Assembly (NCBI GenBank): GCA_001414485.1
Contig: LLEY01000058.1
Coordinates: 1-64,000 of the forward strand
Source: Calycina herbarum
Lineage: Eukaryota > Ascomycota > Leotiomycetes > Helotiales > Pezizellaceae
Length of the DNA: 64,000 nt
Direction of reading: 5' to 3'
Part shown: positions 1 through 11,834 of the stretch, one piece after another
Position numbering within the stretch: the stretch's first letter is position 1
Layout of the letters: each line of letters starts with the position of its first letter
Program-made: the position numbers and the translations under genes
Notes under the pieces: generated by a model
Databases searched by the model: none
What the model was told of the DNA's origin: nothing
Seen by the model: the letters and a program-made list of their open reading frames with translations, nothing else

Positions 1-75
1 CCTAACCCTAACCCTAACCCTAACCCTAACCCTAACCCTAACCCTAACCCTAACCCTAACCCTAACCCTAACCCT
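1..75. repeat. Telomere repeat tract (CCCTAA)n
   Basis: About 12 uninterrupted copies of the hexamer CCCTAA occupy the first bases, so the window starts at the chromosome end. CCCTAA on the left plus strand is TTAGGG on the other strand, the usual telomere repeat of filamentous ascomycetes. The tract passes directly into the 83-bp subtelomeric repeat. Confidence 0.98.
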
Positions 76-600
76 ATCTTTGCTTCGCCTTTAGCTACTC
101 CGCGGTTAGCGGTTACCCTCCGAGAACGATATAAATATCTTTACCCTCTCTCTAATATATCTTTGCTTCGCCTTTAGCCGCTTCGCGGTTAGCGGTTGCC
201 CTCTAAGAACGATATAAATATCTTTACCCTCTCCTTAATATATCTTTGCTTCGCCTTTAGCCGCTTCGCAGTTAGTAGTTGCCCTCCAGGAACGATATAA
301 ATATCTTTACCCCCTCTCTAATATATCTTTGCTTCGCCTTTAGCCGCTCCGCGGTTAGCGGTTGCCCTCTAAGAACGATATAAATATCTTTACCCTCTCC
401 CTAATATATCTTTACTTCGCCTTTAGCCACTTCGCAGTTAACAGTTACCCTCTAGGAACGATATAAATATCTTTACCCTCTCCTTAATATATCTTTACTT
501 CGCCTTTAGCCGCTTCGCAGTTAGCGGTTACCCTCTAGGAACGATATAAATATCTTTACCCTCTCTCTAATATATCTTTACTTCGCCTTTACCTACTTTA
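76..600. repeat. 83-bp subtelomeric tandem repeat, ~6.3 copies
   Basis: The word TCTTTGCTTCGCC (later TCTTTACTTCGCC) recurs at 77, 160, 243, 326, 409, 492 and 575, an exact 83-base period. Each unit holds a GCGGTTAGCGGTTACCCTC-like segment and the near-palindrome GATATAAATATC. Copies differ mostly by C/T and G/A transitions. The last copy is partial. No coding potential is visible. Confidence 0.95.
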
Positions 601-775
601 TAACTAGCTATTATTCTCTTATATTTACTACTCTTCCTTACTATTATATAAGTACTACTATTACTACCTCTACTTTTACTTTTATACTTCCTTTTTAATA
701 TATTTTTACTTCACCTTTAGCCGCTTCGCAGTTAGCAGTTATTCTCTTATATTTTCTACTCTTCTTCGCTATTAT
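601..775. repeat. Degenerate extension of the 83-bp repeat
   Basis: An AT-rich stretch includes one diverged partial unit near 697-745 (TTTTTACTTCACC followed by CCGCTTCGCAGTTAGCAG). It links the 83-bp array to the microsatellite. No gene is seen. Confidence 0.6.
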
Positions 776-833
776 ATAAATACTACTACTACTACTACTA
801 CTACTACTGCTGCTACTGCTGCTACTGCTGCTG

Positions 834-902
<69 letters not shown>

Positions 903-950
903 TTGCTACTGCTACTGCTACTACTACTGCTACTACTACTACTACTACTT
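776..950. repeat. CTA/CTG trinucleotide microsatellite
   Basis: A nearly pure CTA tract with interspersed CTG units runs for about 175 bases. The CTG units look like unmutated forms of CTA (CAG/TAG on the other strand), in keeping with CpA to TpA mutation. Confidence 0.9.
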
Positions 951-1145
951 TAAACCTCTTACTATTTATATATATTTATCTTATCGCTTTTATAAATACT
1001 TTCTTATTTCTTTAATACTTATTCTCTTTCTTCTCTTTAAATCTAATAATTTTAATCTTAATTCTTTTTAATTCCTTTTCTTTTTATCTAATATAATATT
1101 TTAAATACTTTCTTCTAAAACTCTTATTCTTTATAACCTTAAAAC
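951..1145. other. AT-rich spacer, no gene seen
   Basis: Low-complexity T-rich sequence without an open reading frame or a clear repeat. Confidence 0.6.
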
Positions 1146-1320
1146 CTTAGCTCTTTTTAAGCTTTATAACCTTAACTCTTTTATAGCTTAATAACCTTAA
1201 CTCTTTTATAGCTTAATAACTCTAACTCTTTTATAACTTAATAACCCTAACCCTTTTATAGCTTAATAACTCTAACTCTTTTATAGCTTAATAACTTTAA
1301 TTCTCTTTTTAAGAAATAGC
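1146..1320. repeat. 25-bp tandem repeat, ~7 copies
   Basis: The unit CTTTTATAGCTTAATAACY followed by CTAACT recurs with a 25-base period (for example at 1171, 1196, 1221, 1246, 1271 and 1296). One copy contains AACCCTAACCC, matching the telomere repeat. No coding potential. Confidence 0.85.
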
Positions 1321-1371
1321 TTTAACTCTTATTTTTATTATAACTTTAGCTTTAGCTCTTTACTCTTATAT

Positions 1372-1626
1372 TATACTCTATATAGTTACTACTACTATAA
1401 CTTCTACTACTAGTTATCTTTACTTTTACTAAACTTAGCTTTATATATATAATTATATCGCTAACTAAGCGCTAGCTTATCTACCTCTCTAGCCTAACTT
1501 AGAAATAAATACCTTTTTATACTTATATCTTCTTCTTACTAAGCTTTCTATAACTTCTATAACTGCTACTACTACTGTCACTGCTGCCTCTCTTTATAAC
1601 TTATAAAATGCCTAACCTAGCTACTT
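1372..1626. repeat. Direct repeat, left copy (~255 bp)
   Basis: This segment, from TATACTCTATATAGTTAC to AACCTAGCTACTT, recurs at 2800-3057 in the same orientation with scattered transitions. The two copies flank the 28-bp array exactly. Confidence 0.88.
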
Positions 1627-2640
1627 AGTTAGTAGTTACTTTTATACTTTGCTTAGTTAGCGGTTACTCTTATACTTTACTTAGTTAGTAATTACATTTA
1701 TACTTTACTTAGTTAGTAGTTACTCTTATACTATATTTAGTTAGCGGTTACTCTTATACTATATTTAGTTAGCGGTTACTCTTATACTATATTTAGTTAG
1801 CGGTTATTCTTATACTTTACTTAGTTAGTAGTTATTCTTATACTTTATTTAGTTAGTGGTTACTCTTATACTTTATTTAGTTAGTAGTTACTTTTATACT
1901 TTACTTAGTTAGTAGTTACTCTTATACTTTGCTTAGTTAGCGGTTATTCTTATATTATATTTAGTTAGTAGTTACTTTTATACTTTGCTTAGTTAGTAGT
2001 TATTCTTATACTATATTTAGTTAGTAGTTATTCTTATACTTTACTTAGTTAGTAGTTATTCTTATACTTTACTTAGTTAGTAGTTACTTTTATATTATAT
2101 TTAGTTAGTAGTTACTTTTATACTTTACTTAGCTAATAGTTATTCTTATACTTTACTTAGTTAGTAGTTATTCTTAAACTATATTTAGTTAGCAGTTATT
2201 CTTATACTTTACTTAGCTAGTAGTTACTTTTATACTTTACTTCGTTAGCAGTTACTTTTATACTATATTTAGTTAGTAGTTACTTTTATACTTTGCTTAG
2301 TTAGCGGTTATTCTAATACTATATTTAGTTAGCAGTTATTCTTATACGTTATTTAGTTAATAGTTACTCTTATACTTTATTTAGTTAATAGTTACTTTTA
2401 TACTTTACTTAGTTAGTAGTTATTCTTATACTATATCTAGTTAGTAGTTATTCTTATACTATATTTAGTTAGTAGTTACTTTTATACTATACTTAGTTAA
2501 TAGTTATTCTTATACTTTATTTAGTTAGCGATTACTTTTATACTTTATTTAGTTAGTAGTTATTCTTATACTTTAGTAGTTAGTAGTTATTCTTATACTT
2601 TAGTAGTTACTCTTATACTTTATTTAGTTAGAAGTTACTT
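1624..2640. repeat. 28-bp minisatellite array, ~36 copies
   Basis: The unit is CTTAGTTAGTAGTTACTCTTATACTTTA with a period of 28 bases (for example cores at 1624 and 1652). Variants swap TAG for CGG and TTTAC for ATAT. The TTAGTTAGCGGTTA core resembles part of the 83-bp subtelomeric unit. There are no unique spacers, so it is a plain tandem array. Confidence 0.93.
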
Positions 2641-2799
2641 TTAATTTTTATATAACTTTTAACTCTTACTTTTATTATATTATTATATTATTATTAAATA
2701 AACTCTTCTACTTTTAAATCTTTTTCTACTTTTATTTTATTTTTATTTTTTATAGAAATAAATATACTATATCGCTGCTACTACTACTACTACTACTAC
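2641..2799. other. AT-rich spacer with short CTA tract
   Basis: T-rich sequence ending in a short CTA microsatellite just before the right direct repeat. No gene seen. Confidence 0.6.
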
Positions 2800-3057
2800 T
2801 ATACTCTATATAGTTACTACTACTACGACTTCTACTATTACTAGTTATCTTTACTCTTGCTAAACCTAGCTTTATATATATAATTATATAGCTGACTAAG
2901 CGCTAGCTTATCTGCTTACCTAGCCTAACTTAGAAATAAATACCTTCTTATACTTATATCTTCTTCTTACTAAGCTTTCTATAACTTCTACAACTGCCAC
3001 TGCTACTGCTACTGCTGCCTTTCTTTATAACTTATAAAATACCTAACCTAGCTACTT
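2800..3057. repeat. Direct repeat, right copy (~258 bp)
   Basis: Second copy of the 1372-1626 segment, same orientation. It keeps slightly more C residues than the left copy (for example GCCACTGC), so it is a little less mutated. Confidence 0.88.
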
Positions 3058-3420
3058 TACGTCGTATTCTATAAACTTCTATCGACCTGCTAGTTCTAGT
3101 TCGAGATACTCTCGAAGCTTTAAACGCTGTTCTTAATATTACTAGCTAGATCTAGACTAGCTTATTAACTCTTAGTTAATACTAGTATTAAGAATCATAG
3201 TTAGCTTAGTCTAGACTATAACGACAGTAGTAGTAGTAGTTATAAATACTTATATATTATACTAGCTAACTTAAATATAACTTAATTACTCTAACTCCTA
3301 ATCTTATAGTAGATCTCTCCTACTCGCTGTTATACTTGTATCCAGTTGCTCTTCTAACGTCTAAATACCCCCTCCCCTAGCTTGTTTAGCTACTGCTACT
3401 GCCACTCCTCTCCTCCTTGA
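3058..3420. other. Spacer with a 16-bp perfect palindrome
   Basis: AT-rich sequence between the direct repeat and the first helicase pseudogene. TTAATACTAGTATTAA at 3176-3191 is a perfect palindrome, and flanking CTAGACTA/TAGTCTAG words add further dyad symmetry. It may be 3' flank of TLH copy A, since its far end is not shared with the other copies. No gene seen. Confidence 0.5.
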
Positions 3421-6400
3421 AACCCAATCTCTTAACAGATCCGAAGCAGCTGCCTAACCTGGTGTAGAAAGAATAGCCCTAGAAGCATTAGATACGGATA
3501 TACATATAGCTACTGATCTTTAATAGTAGTATAGATACTCTGGGACAGCCTATACCGGAAGCACTGGTCTCGTCTAGCCAGCTTAAGCCGCGACCGCCAC
3601 TGCTGGTATACTACTATATCACAGCTCTTCTCTGCTGCGTACGGACAGTCCTGGTGGCAGTGGCTCTGCTCCTCCTCCTCTATCATCTGGCAGTAGATAT
3701 AGTAGCTGTGAAGCACCTGGTGGAATCGCTCCAGCTGCTCGTCTTACTATACCTTAGCTCGTAGTGCCTAGTAGATGGCTTCAGCCCCGTTCGTAATACC
3801 ACTGCTACTGCCACTGCCTTTAACAGTCTTACTTAGCACCTCCTATAGCTCTAGTAATATATTATATCAGTTATATAGAATACTATTAGTTGTAATACAG
3901 CTGGTCGTGTCTAGATAGCCGTCTAAATACTTAGCCAGCACCGCTCGTCGACAGCTGCGACTCTTAAGATACTCTGTTAGCGCTACCTTGTCCTCTGCCT
4001 TAACTAAGTACGCGTTAACCAGCTCTTACTAGGGAGCGGGGAACTGGCTACTGCTGCTGCCACTACTGCTGCCACTACTACTACTTAGGAGAATAATAAT
4101 TAAGTCGCTGATCTTACTAGCCCGCCTGCCTCGTCCTACCTACTGTATAAAGCTGGTTAACCTATATAGCTGGCCTAGATAGATAATATAAACTATGCCT
4201 AGAATGTTAATACCTATTCTAAGCGCCCTAGTTACTACGATCTACTCGCTACTGCTACTGGCCCACTGCTTAAGCAGCTCCTGCTTACTAGTCGCCGTAG
4301 CCTTATAAAATAGACAATCTATCTCCTTAGCCACACTCTCTCTATAAGCATAGCTCTATACGTAGATAACCTCTTAGGACCTCGGTGGCAGTTGCAGTCG
4401 CCGGATTAGTAGCTTAGCCGTCTCTTAGATGTCTCTCTAGTACTTAATCACCTAGTACTAGATAGTTAGCTACATCGTCGACTACTAGTAGATCTATATA
4501 TACTTGAGTAGTAGATTAGCCTAAAGTACTAGCTTAAGCCTCGTAAGAAGCGTTGCTATTAGATATGTAAAACAGTACTATAAGTACTACAACTGCTATA
4601 GCTGGCGGAGCTTAGCCTGGTATAATATGTCGGTAATAGTAATATAGTACTTATTAAAAAAGACGTAAGCTAGCTGCTTGCTTAGCTTAAGTCCCTTAGC
4701 ATAGTAGAGAAAGTCGCCCTTAACTGCTCGGTCTATACTGATAATTAGCAGCTGTAGTAGCAGTACCTATTCCCGCTACTACTGCTACTCCTTATACGTG
4801 ATCTAGCATACTCTTACTCGACTAATCAGATCGTCTACCAAAGCCGTAAATAGTACTACTACAATCACCGTCTACTAAGACGCTATAGCTGTAACAGAGA
4901 AGAATAACAGACTCTTACTACTACCAGTACTAAGTACGATAATCTATAGCTGTTATAGCGTAGCTATATACACCAGCTCAAGCACCTCTGTCTAGCCTTG
5001 AGATCGCGGTTAAGTATCTGGTCCTAAGACCTTCTATAGTCCTTAGATTACTCTACTTAGCTCGAGCTTCTCTTGCTTAGCTAGTCGTAGTAGCGGACTC
5101 CTAGAACGCTTAACTACTACTACTACTACTACTTCCGCTCCCTTTAACTTAAGATAGAGAAATTTATACTATACTCGTAATACCTAGCTATACGCGCTGA
5201 CCAGATCTAGCCCGAGTCGATTTAGAAACGCCTCGTCGATAACGTAGTACTTTACTACTGTCTGTCGGCTATGTACTAACTACTAAATCAGAATATACTT
5301 AAATAAGCTCTACTTAACCTTACTATCGCTCTCCTCTACCACTGCCTTATTATCCTTGTCCTTATCCTCGAGCCTCTGTCTCTAGATCCGACTTACCTTA
5401 CATAGATGCTTATCGCTAATAGTAATAGTAATATACTGCTAGCTTAAGATAGTTAGCTAGACCTCGAGATGCTTGGCTGTTACTACTGCCACTGCTGCCG
5501 ACAGCTGGTCTTAGAGCCATGGTTTCTCCTTCTCGACTGTAAATAAGAAGTCGCCCTTAGTCTTTAAGACTACTCGTGTAAATAGTAGTATATAAACGAG
5601 ATATTAGATAATAACCTAGCTAAGCTGGTTAGAGAAGCAGCAGAAGACATACTCTGTCTTACCTCGACGCTTATAGCTCTTGTTATATGTAGTAACTACT
5701 ACTACTCGCTTATTAATAACAAAGATATTCCGACTTAAGATAACGCTATTATAGACCTTGATTAAGCCGATCTCAGGACTCCTCGCTGGTTGTCCTCCTT
5801 AAATATATATAGCTACTATAAGCTTAAGTAGAAACTGCTTCTCCTAGGCTAAGTACGTCTTATATAGTTGTTCTACCTATTTCTCCTAGCTACTACTACT
5901 GCTACTACTACTACTCTTAACTAGCTTCTTATTTGTCTTTAGTATCTACTCCTATAGAAACTCCTAGCTAACCTTCTAGTATATATTATCTAGGTGATTA
6001 AGAAAGCTATAGCTCTTTTGCTAGAACCGCTGCGCTGTCCCTATACTATTAACCAGCTGTAGCAGTAGTACTGGCTTCACGCTCTAGCTAAAAAGCAGCT
6101 CGTAGAGTAGCTCTTCTAGCTCGACCGTAAGCTCCTGACACATCCCCTACACCTTAGCTATTGCCACTCCCTTACTATTATAGAAGACAGTCTAGCGGTT
6201 ATCTAACCAGTAGATATTAGCCTCTAATAACTGGTTCTAGTTCTATGCCTGCCTAAATATAAGCTGTAATAAGATACTCGATGCTAGCGAGAATAACCCC
6301 TTATATAAGTGGTTCCGCTAGTACTCTTGAATACGCTCTGCTACTACTCCTACTACTGCCTCGACCTCTTTCCGACTCGGTAAGCCTAGCTCTGGCCAGC

Positions 6401-7959
6401 CCTGCTTAGATACCGTTACCTTAAGTATAACTAGTTGAATAATCTATATTATATATACTAGATATATTATATATTAAAATAATAGGTAGAATCGCTTAGT
6501 CTAGAGATTAATACTATAGATAGCTAAGTAGTATATAACCAGCGACTTATATAGAAATAGCTGGCTAGTGTCTTATACTAGAAGACTAATAATTAATACT
6601 ATAAGTGTGTTATTAAGATGGTTCTCTACTACTGCTACTATAAACCCTTCTCTAGCATCGCTATCTATGTCTTCGTCTATACTTCTAGCTACGTCTACTA
6701 CGGCCACGGCCCCGTCTATGCTCCTTATATCGTCTGTTACTACTACTGTCTCGACCGTAGCTACTGCCTCTTTTACCTCCTTAATATACTATAACTATAA
6801 TTCCGAAAACGTCGCCTCTATCTCGCTCTCTTCGCCTAGTTCAGGGGCAGCTTATATAACGTAGCAGAGTAATCGAGCAAACGTCTAGCTATACTAGGGA
6901 ACGGTTTTCCTATAGTTCTAGAGTAGTTTAAACAGCTGCTGGCTTACTACCTCGTTCTTAGGCGACGCCTACTACTTAAGAATGTCCTTATACTAGCTGA
7001 CGGCAGTAAGCGTGTCTAGACTCCGCTGTAGAATCCGCTCCTAGCTCTGGCAGACGCGTTCTAGTTCTAGCTTAGTAGTAGTAGCAGTGGTTGTAAATCT
7101 AGCGGTCGTAACTAAGTTGTGTATTAAACCAGCTAGCACCTCCTCCTAGCCGGTGTACTATAGCCACGGATCGATTTCAGTTGCTACAGTACTCGCTTTA
7201 TACTCTTCCTCTTCCTTCTTTATCTACTTCTTAATTTTAGCCTTAATCGCCGCCCCTATATCCCTAGTATTATCGCTGCTACTACCTCTGCTACTGCTCT
7301 AGCTATTGTTAATATTATATAACTGTCCTGTCACGTCTACTACCTAGTATCGCGCCTGCTTCTCTATAAACCACGTCTATAGCTGGACTGCCTAGAATAG
7401 CTAGTCGTCTAGAAGACGCTTTTTCGAATACTTTATATTATAGTGCTTTTATATAATACTTCGGCTAGTAGTTATATATAGACAGTCCTAGCACTAGAAG
7501 CTGTTTAGAACGGGGAGAACTGACTACGGCGAAGACCTATTAGGTGGCAGTAGAACGCTGCGGAAGTCGTACTACTACTGCTACTACTTAAGATACTATA
7601 CAAGCTGCTCTCGGAATTATAGTCTAACCTAGTACTTCCTAGATAAGTGGTTGTAAATCCTATCTAGCTAGAGAGCTTACTAGCAGCAGTGGTAGATAAT
7701 CACGTGATACTCTAAGTTTAGTATTAGCTATAGCTGTACTGCTTCTAGAAGTGGCAGTGGCAGTTGTATAAACTAAGTAGACATCCTAGAATTGATTTAT
7801 ATAGAAGAATCAAGTATAGAAAAGTATAGTTCTTAACTCGTTTACTAGACATGTTTAGAAAACGAGCTACGATGCATAGACCAGCTTCTGCCTAGTACTA
7901 TAAGCGAGCCTTACTAAAAAAGCTCGTATTGTCGATAAAACGAGATATAATACCGTTAG
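3421..7959 (-). pseudogene. Telomere-linked RecQ helicase (TLH) pseudogene, copy A
   Basis: Read on the minus strand, this is a RIP-mutated subtelomeric RecQ-type helicase. The N-terminal part (plus 7410-7497) shows an OrsD-like (PF12013) Cys/His segment reading C-x-D-C...K-H-Y-N. Mid-protein lies a GWP-x-LGLPSRKE block. The helicase part has a Walker A remnant (4911-4933, reading STGSSKS where a P-loop is expected), followed by a VVVLFTALVDDLISR-like motif Ia region. The family's DECH box reads N-K-Y-Y (about 4632-4670), then T-x-T-D. The C-terminal piece (3510-3716) is Cys/His-rich. Stops sit almost wholly at former Gln (TAG from CAG) or Trp codons. It reads toward the telomere, as the first of four head-to-tail copies. 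It cannot encode an active helicase. The family call rests on motif recall, not on a search. Confidence 0.85.
7837..7944. repeat. Inverted-repeat structure upstream of TLH copy A
   Basis: CTCGTTT at 7837-7843 pairs with AAACGAG at 7938-7944, and ACGAGCT at 7862-7868 pairs with AGCTCGT at 7921-7927. The motif AAGCGAGCCTTACTAAAAAA lies between the arms. It sits just inside the TACCGTTAG boundary at the 5' side of the gene. Confidence 0.75.
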
Positions 7960-10900
7960 AGAGCGGGGAACTAGCTACTGCTACTACCACTGCTACTACT
8001 ACTACTTAGGAGAATAATAATTAAGTCGCTGATCTTACCAGCCCGCCCTCCTCGTCCTACCTACTATATAAAGCTCGTTAACCCGTATAGCTAGCCTAGA
8101 TAGATAATATAAACCACGCCTAGAATATTAATACCCGTCCTAAGCGCACCGGTCGCTACGATCTAACCGCTACTGCTATAAGTCCACTGTTTAAGCAGCT
8201 CCTGCTTGCCGGTCGCCGTAGCCTTATAAAACGGACAGTCTATTTCTTCGGCTACACTCTCTCCCTAAGCGTAGCTGCGTACGTAGATAACCCCTCAGGA
8301 CCCTAGTAGTAGTAGCAGTCGCTAGATTAGTAGCTTAGCCGTCTCCTAGATATCCTATTAGTACTCGATTACCTAGTACCGGATTATTAGCTATATAGTC
8401 GACTGCCGGTAGATCTGTGTATACGTAAGCAGTAGATTAGCCTAAAGCACTAGCTTAAGCGTGGTAAGAAGCGTTACTATAAGACATATAAACCGGTACT
8501 ATAAGTATCGTAATTGCTATAGTTAGCGGAGCTTTGCTTAGTATAATATGTCCGTAACAGCGACATAGCACTCGTTGAAAAAGACGTAAGCTAGCTGCTT
8601 ACTTAGCTCGAGTCCTTTGACATAGTAGAGAAAGTCGCTCTCAACTGCTCGGTCGGCACTTATAATCAGTAGCTGTAGTAGCAGTACTCACTCCCGCTGC
8701 CACTGCTACTCCTCGTATATAAGCTGGCATACTCGTGCTCGACTAGTTAGATCGTCTACTAAAGCTGCAAATAATACTACAATAATAACTGTTTACTAGG
8801 ACGCTATTGCTATAATTAAGAAGAATAGTAGACTCTTGCTACTACTAGTGCTAAGTACGATGATCTGTAGCTATTATAGCATAGCTATATATACTAGCTT
8901 AAGCACTTCTGCCTAGCCTTAAGATCGTAGTTCTATATCTAGTTCTAAGACCTTCTATAGTCCTTATAGTCCCCTACTCACTTCGAGCTTCTCCCGCTTA
9001 ACTAGTCGTAGTAGTAGACTCCCGGGACGCTTAACTGCTACTACTACTGCTACTGCCACTGCCACCCCCTTTAACTCTAGTTATAGAAACGCGTGCTACG
9101 CCTATAATGCCTGGCTATACACGCTAACCAGATCCAGCCTAAGTCGATTCAAAAACGCCCCGTTAATAGCGTAATACCCTACTACTGTCTATTAGCTATA
9201 TACTAACTGCTAAACTAGAATATGCTTAAACAAGCTCTGTTCGACCTTACTATTACTCTCCTCTTTAACCTCCTCCCCCTCCTTATTATCCTTAAGCCTC
9301 TGTCTCTAGATCCGACTCGTCTTACGCAGATACTTATTACTAATAGTAATAGTAATATACTACTAGCTTAAGACAGTCAGCCGGACCCTGAGATGCTTTG
9401 CCGTTGCTACTGCCAGTACCGCTAATAGCTGGTCTTATAGCTATAGTTTCTCCTTCTCGACTATAAATAAGAAGTCGCTCTTAGTCTTTAAGACTACTTA
9501 CGTAAATAGCAGTATATAGACGAGATATTAAATAATAATCTAGCTAAGCTAGTCTAGGAAGCAGCGGAAGACGTACTTAGTTTTACCTCAACGCTTACGG
9601 CTCTTGTTATACGTAGTAACTACTGCTACTTGTCTGTTAATTATAAAAATATTACGACTTAACGTAGTACTGTTTTAGACCTTAACTAAGCCTATCTCGG
9701 GACTCCTTACTAGTTATCCTTCTTAGATATATATAGCTACTATAAGCTTAAGTAGAAACTGCTTCTCCTAAGCTAAGTATGCCTTATATAGTTGTTCTAC
9801 CTATTTCTCCTAGCCACTGCCACTGCTACTGCTACTACTACTGCTCTTAACCAGCTTTTGATCTGCCTTTAGCATCTGCTCCTATAGAAACTCCTAGCTG
9901 ACCTTCTAGCGTATATTGTCTAGGTGATTAAGAAAGCTATAGCCCTGTTACTAGAACCGCTGCGCTGTCCCTATGCTATTAACCAGCTGTAGCAGTGGTA
10001 CTGACTTCACGCTTTAGCTAAAAAGCAGCTTATAGAGCAGCCCTTCTAGCTCGACCGTGAGCTTCTGACACATCCCCTATACCTTGGCCATTGCTACTTC
10101 CTTGCTATTATAGAAGACAGTCTAGCGGTTATCTAACTAGTAGATATTAGCCTCTGATGACTAGTTCCGGTTCTATGCCTGTCTAAATGTAAGCTGTGAT
10201 AAGATACTAGACGCTGGCGAGAAAGACCCCTTATATAAGTGGTTCCGTCGATACTTATATATACGCTCTGCCACTGCCTCTGCTACTGCTCTAGTCTCTT
10301 TCCGACTAGGTAAGCCTATCTTAGGCCAGCCCTGCTCTAGGACTATAAGCTCTAGCATAAGTAGTCGAATTATCTATATTATATATATTAGATATGTTAT
10401 ATATTAAAATAATAGGTAGAATCGCTTAGTCTAGGGATTAACACCACGGACAGCTAAGTAGTATATAACTAGCGACTTATATAAAAGCAGCTAGCTAGTG
10501 TCTTATACTAGAAGACTAATAATTAACCCTATAAGTACGTTGTTAAGATAGTTCTCTACTACTGCTACTGCTAACCCTTCTCTAGTATTAGTATCTGTAT
10601 CTTCCTCTGCTACTGCTATTACTACTACTGCCGCTGTCTTAACTATTCCTATAGCCTCTTTTACCTTCTAGATATACTATAACTGTAATTCCGAAAACAT
10701 TGCCTCTATCTCGCTCTTTTCGCCTAGCTCAGGAGTAGCTTATATAACATAGCAAAGTAGTCGACTAAACGTCTGGCTATATTAGGGAACCGTCTTCTAG
10801 TGGTTTTATAGCAGCTTAAATAGCTTCTGGCTTACTGCCTCGTTCTTAGGTAATACCCACTACTTAAGAATGTCCTTATACTAGCTGACGGCTACGAGCG

Positions 10901-11834
10901 TAGCTAGACTCCGCTGGAGAATCCGCTCCTAGCTCTATAGTAAGCGTTCTAATTCTAGCTCGTCGGCAGTAGTAGTAGTAGTAAACTTAGTAGTCTTAAC
11001 CAAGCTATGCTATAACCTAGCCAGCACCTCCTCCCAGCTAGTATATTATAACCACGGATCGATTTCAGTCGCTATAGTACTTACTTTATACTCTTCCTCT
11101 TCCTTCTTTATCTACTCCTTAATCTCTATCTTAATCGCTACCCCTATATCCCTAGTATCGTTATCGTCGCTACTACTACTACAGTTATAGCTAATGTTTA
11201 TATTACGTAACTGTTCTAACGTGTCTACTACCTAGTATTACTCCCTCCTCTCTCTAAACCACGTCTATAGCTAGACTACTATATAAACCTAGTTATCTTT
11301 CAACTGCTTTTTGCTATACTTTATATTCCTATACTATTATACTACTAGTCGGCTTTAGGTCTTATATTAGCAGTTAGTACATTAGAACCCGTTAACTACT
11401 AGAAGAATTAGCTATAGAAGAGATCTATCTAGTAGCAGTGACATAGTCTGGAAGTCGTATAGCTACTACTAGTGCTAGATATACTCCTTAACCTGCTTCT
11501 AGATATCGAGTTAAGCTTAGTATTTATCGTAGAGATAGCAACTAACTACTACTAGTGCTTGTACTTACTAGCACCCTATATAATAATATATAATTATATA
11601 AAAGTCTAGATTTAGTATAAGCTATAGCTGTAGTCCTTTAGAGAGTAGCAGTAGCAGCTATTATAATAAGTTTGCTATTATTATAATCGTATACTTTTAT
11701 TTATAGACGTATTATTACTATATATTAAGAATCTACATACGCCGTGTTTAGAATAGTCTGCGTACAGACTATATACTAAGCGAGCCTACTAAAAAAATCC
11801 TAAACACGGCGTATTTAGAGGGAAATACCGTTAG
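7960..11834 (-). pseudogene. TLH RecQ helicase pseudogene, copy B, 3' truncated
   Basis: Second helicase copy, in the same orientation. It starts abruptly at sequence matching copy A position ~4030, so the C-terminal ~500 bp are missing and it abuts the TACCGTTAG end of copy A. The DECH region (about 8551-8585) reads F-F-N-E-C-Y-V-A-V-T-D. This is the least mutated form here: only D to N and H to Y separate it from the expected box. The Walker A remnant is at 8832-8855. A 61-codon open stretch at 10173-10358 carries the QGWPKIGLPSRKE block seen in copy A. Its 5' flank (about 11290-11830) differs from that of copies A and C, so it is a separate subfamily. Damage is by premature stops; not functional. 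Confidence 0.83.
11737..11814. repeat. Inverted-repeat structure upstream of TLH copy B
   Basis: A perfect 15-bp inverted repeat pairs ATACGCCGTGTTTAG (11737-11751) with its complement at 11800-11814. Inside it is a perfect 6-bp hairpin, AGTCTG-CGTA-CAGACT (11755-11770). The motif AAGCGAGCCTACTAAAAAAA follows before the closing arm. The arm sequence differs completely from copy A, but position and layout are the same. Confidence 0.85.

Noticed and set aside
1624..2640. Possible CRISPR array
   Set aside because: Repeats of 28 bp are directly adjacent with no unique spacers, and the sequence is a eukaryotic chromosome end.
6568..6864. 98-codon Ser/Thr-rich plus-strand frame, repeated at 14862-15158
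   Set aside because: It is antisense to TLH copies A and C, recurs only because those copies are homologous, and has low-complexity composition.
7837..7944. tRNA-like gene in the TLH upstream hairpin
   Set aside because: No acceptor/T-arm consensus (no GGTTCGANNCC box B), and the arms do not make a cloverleaf.
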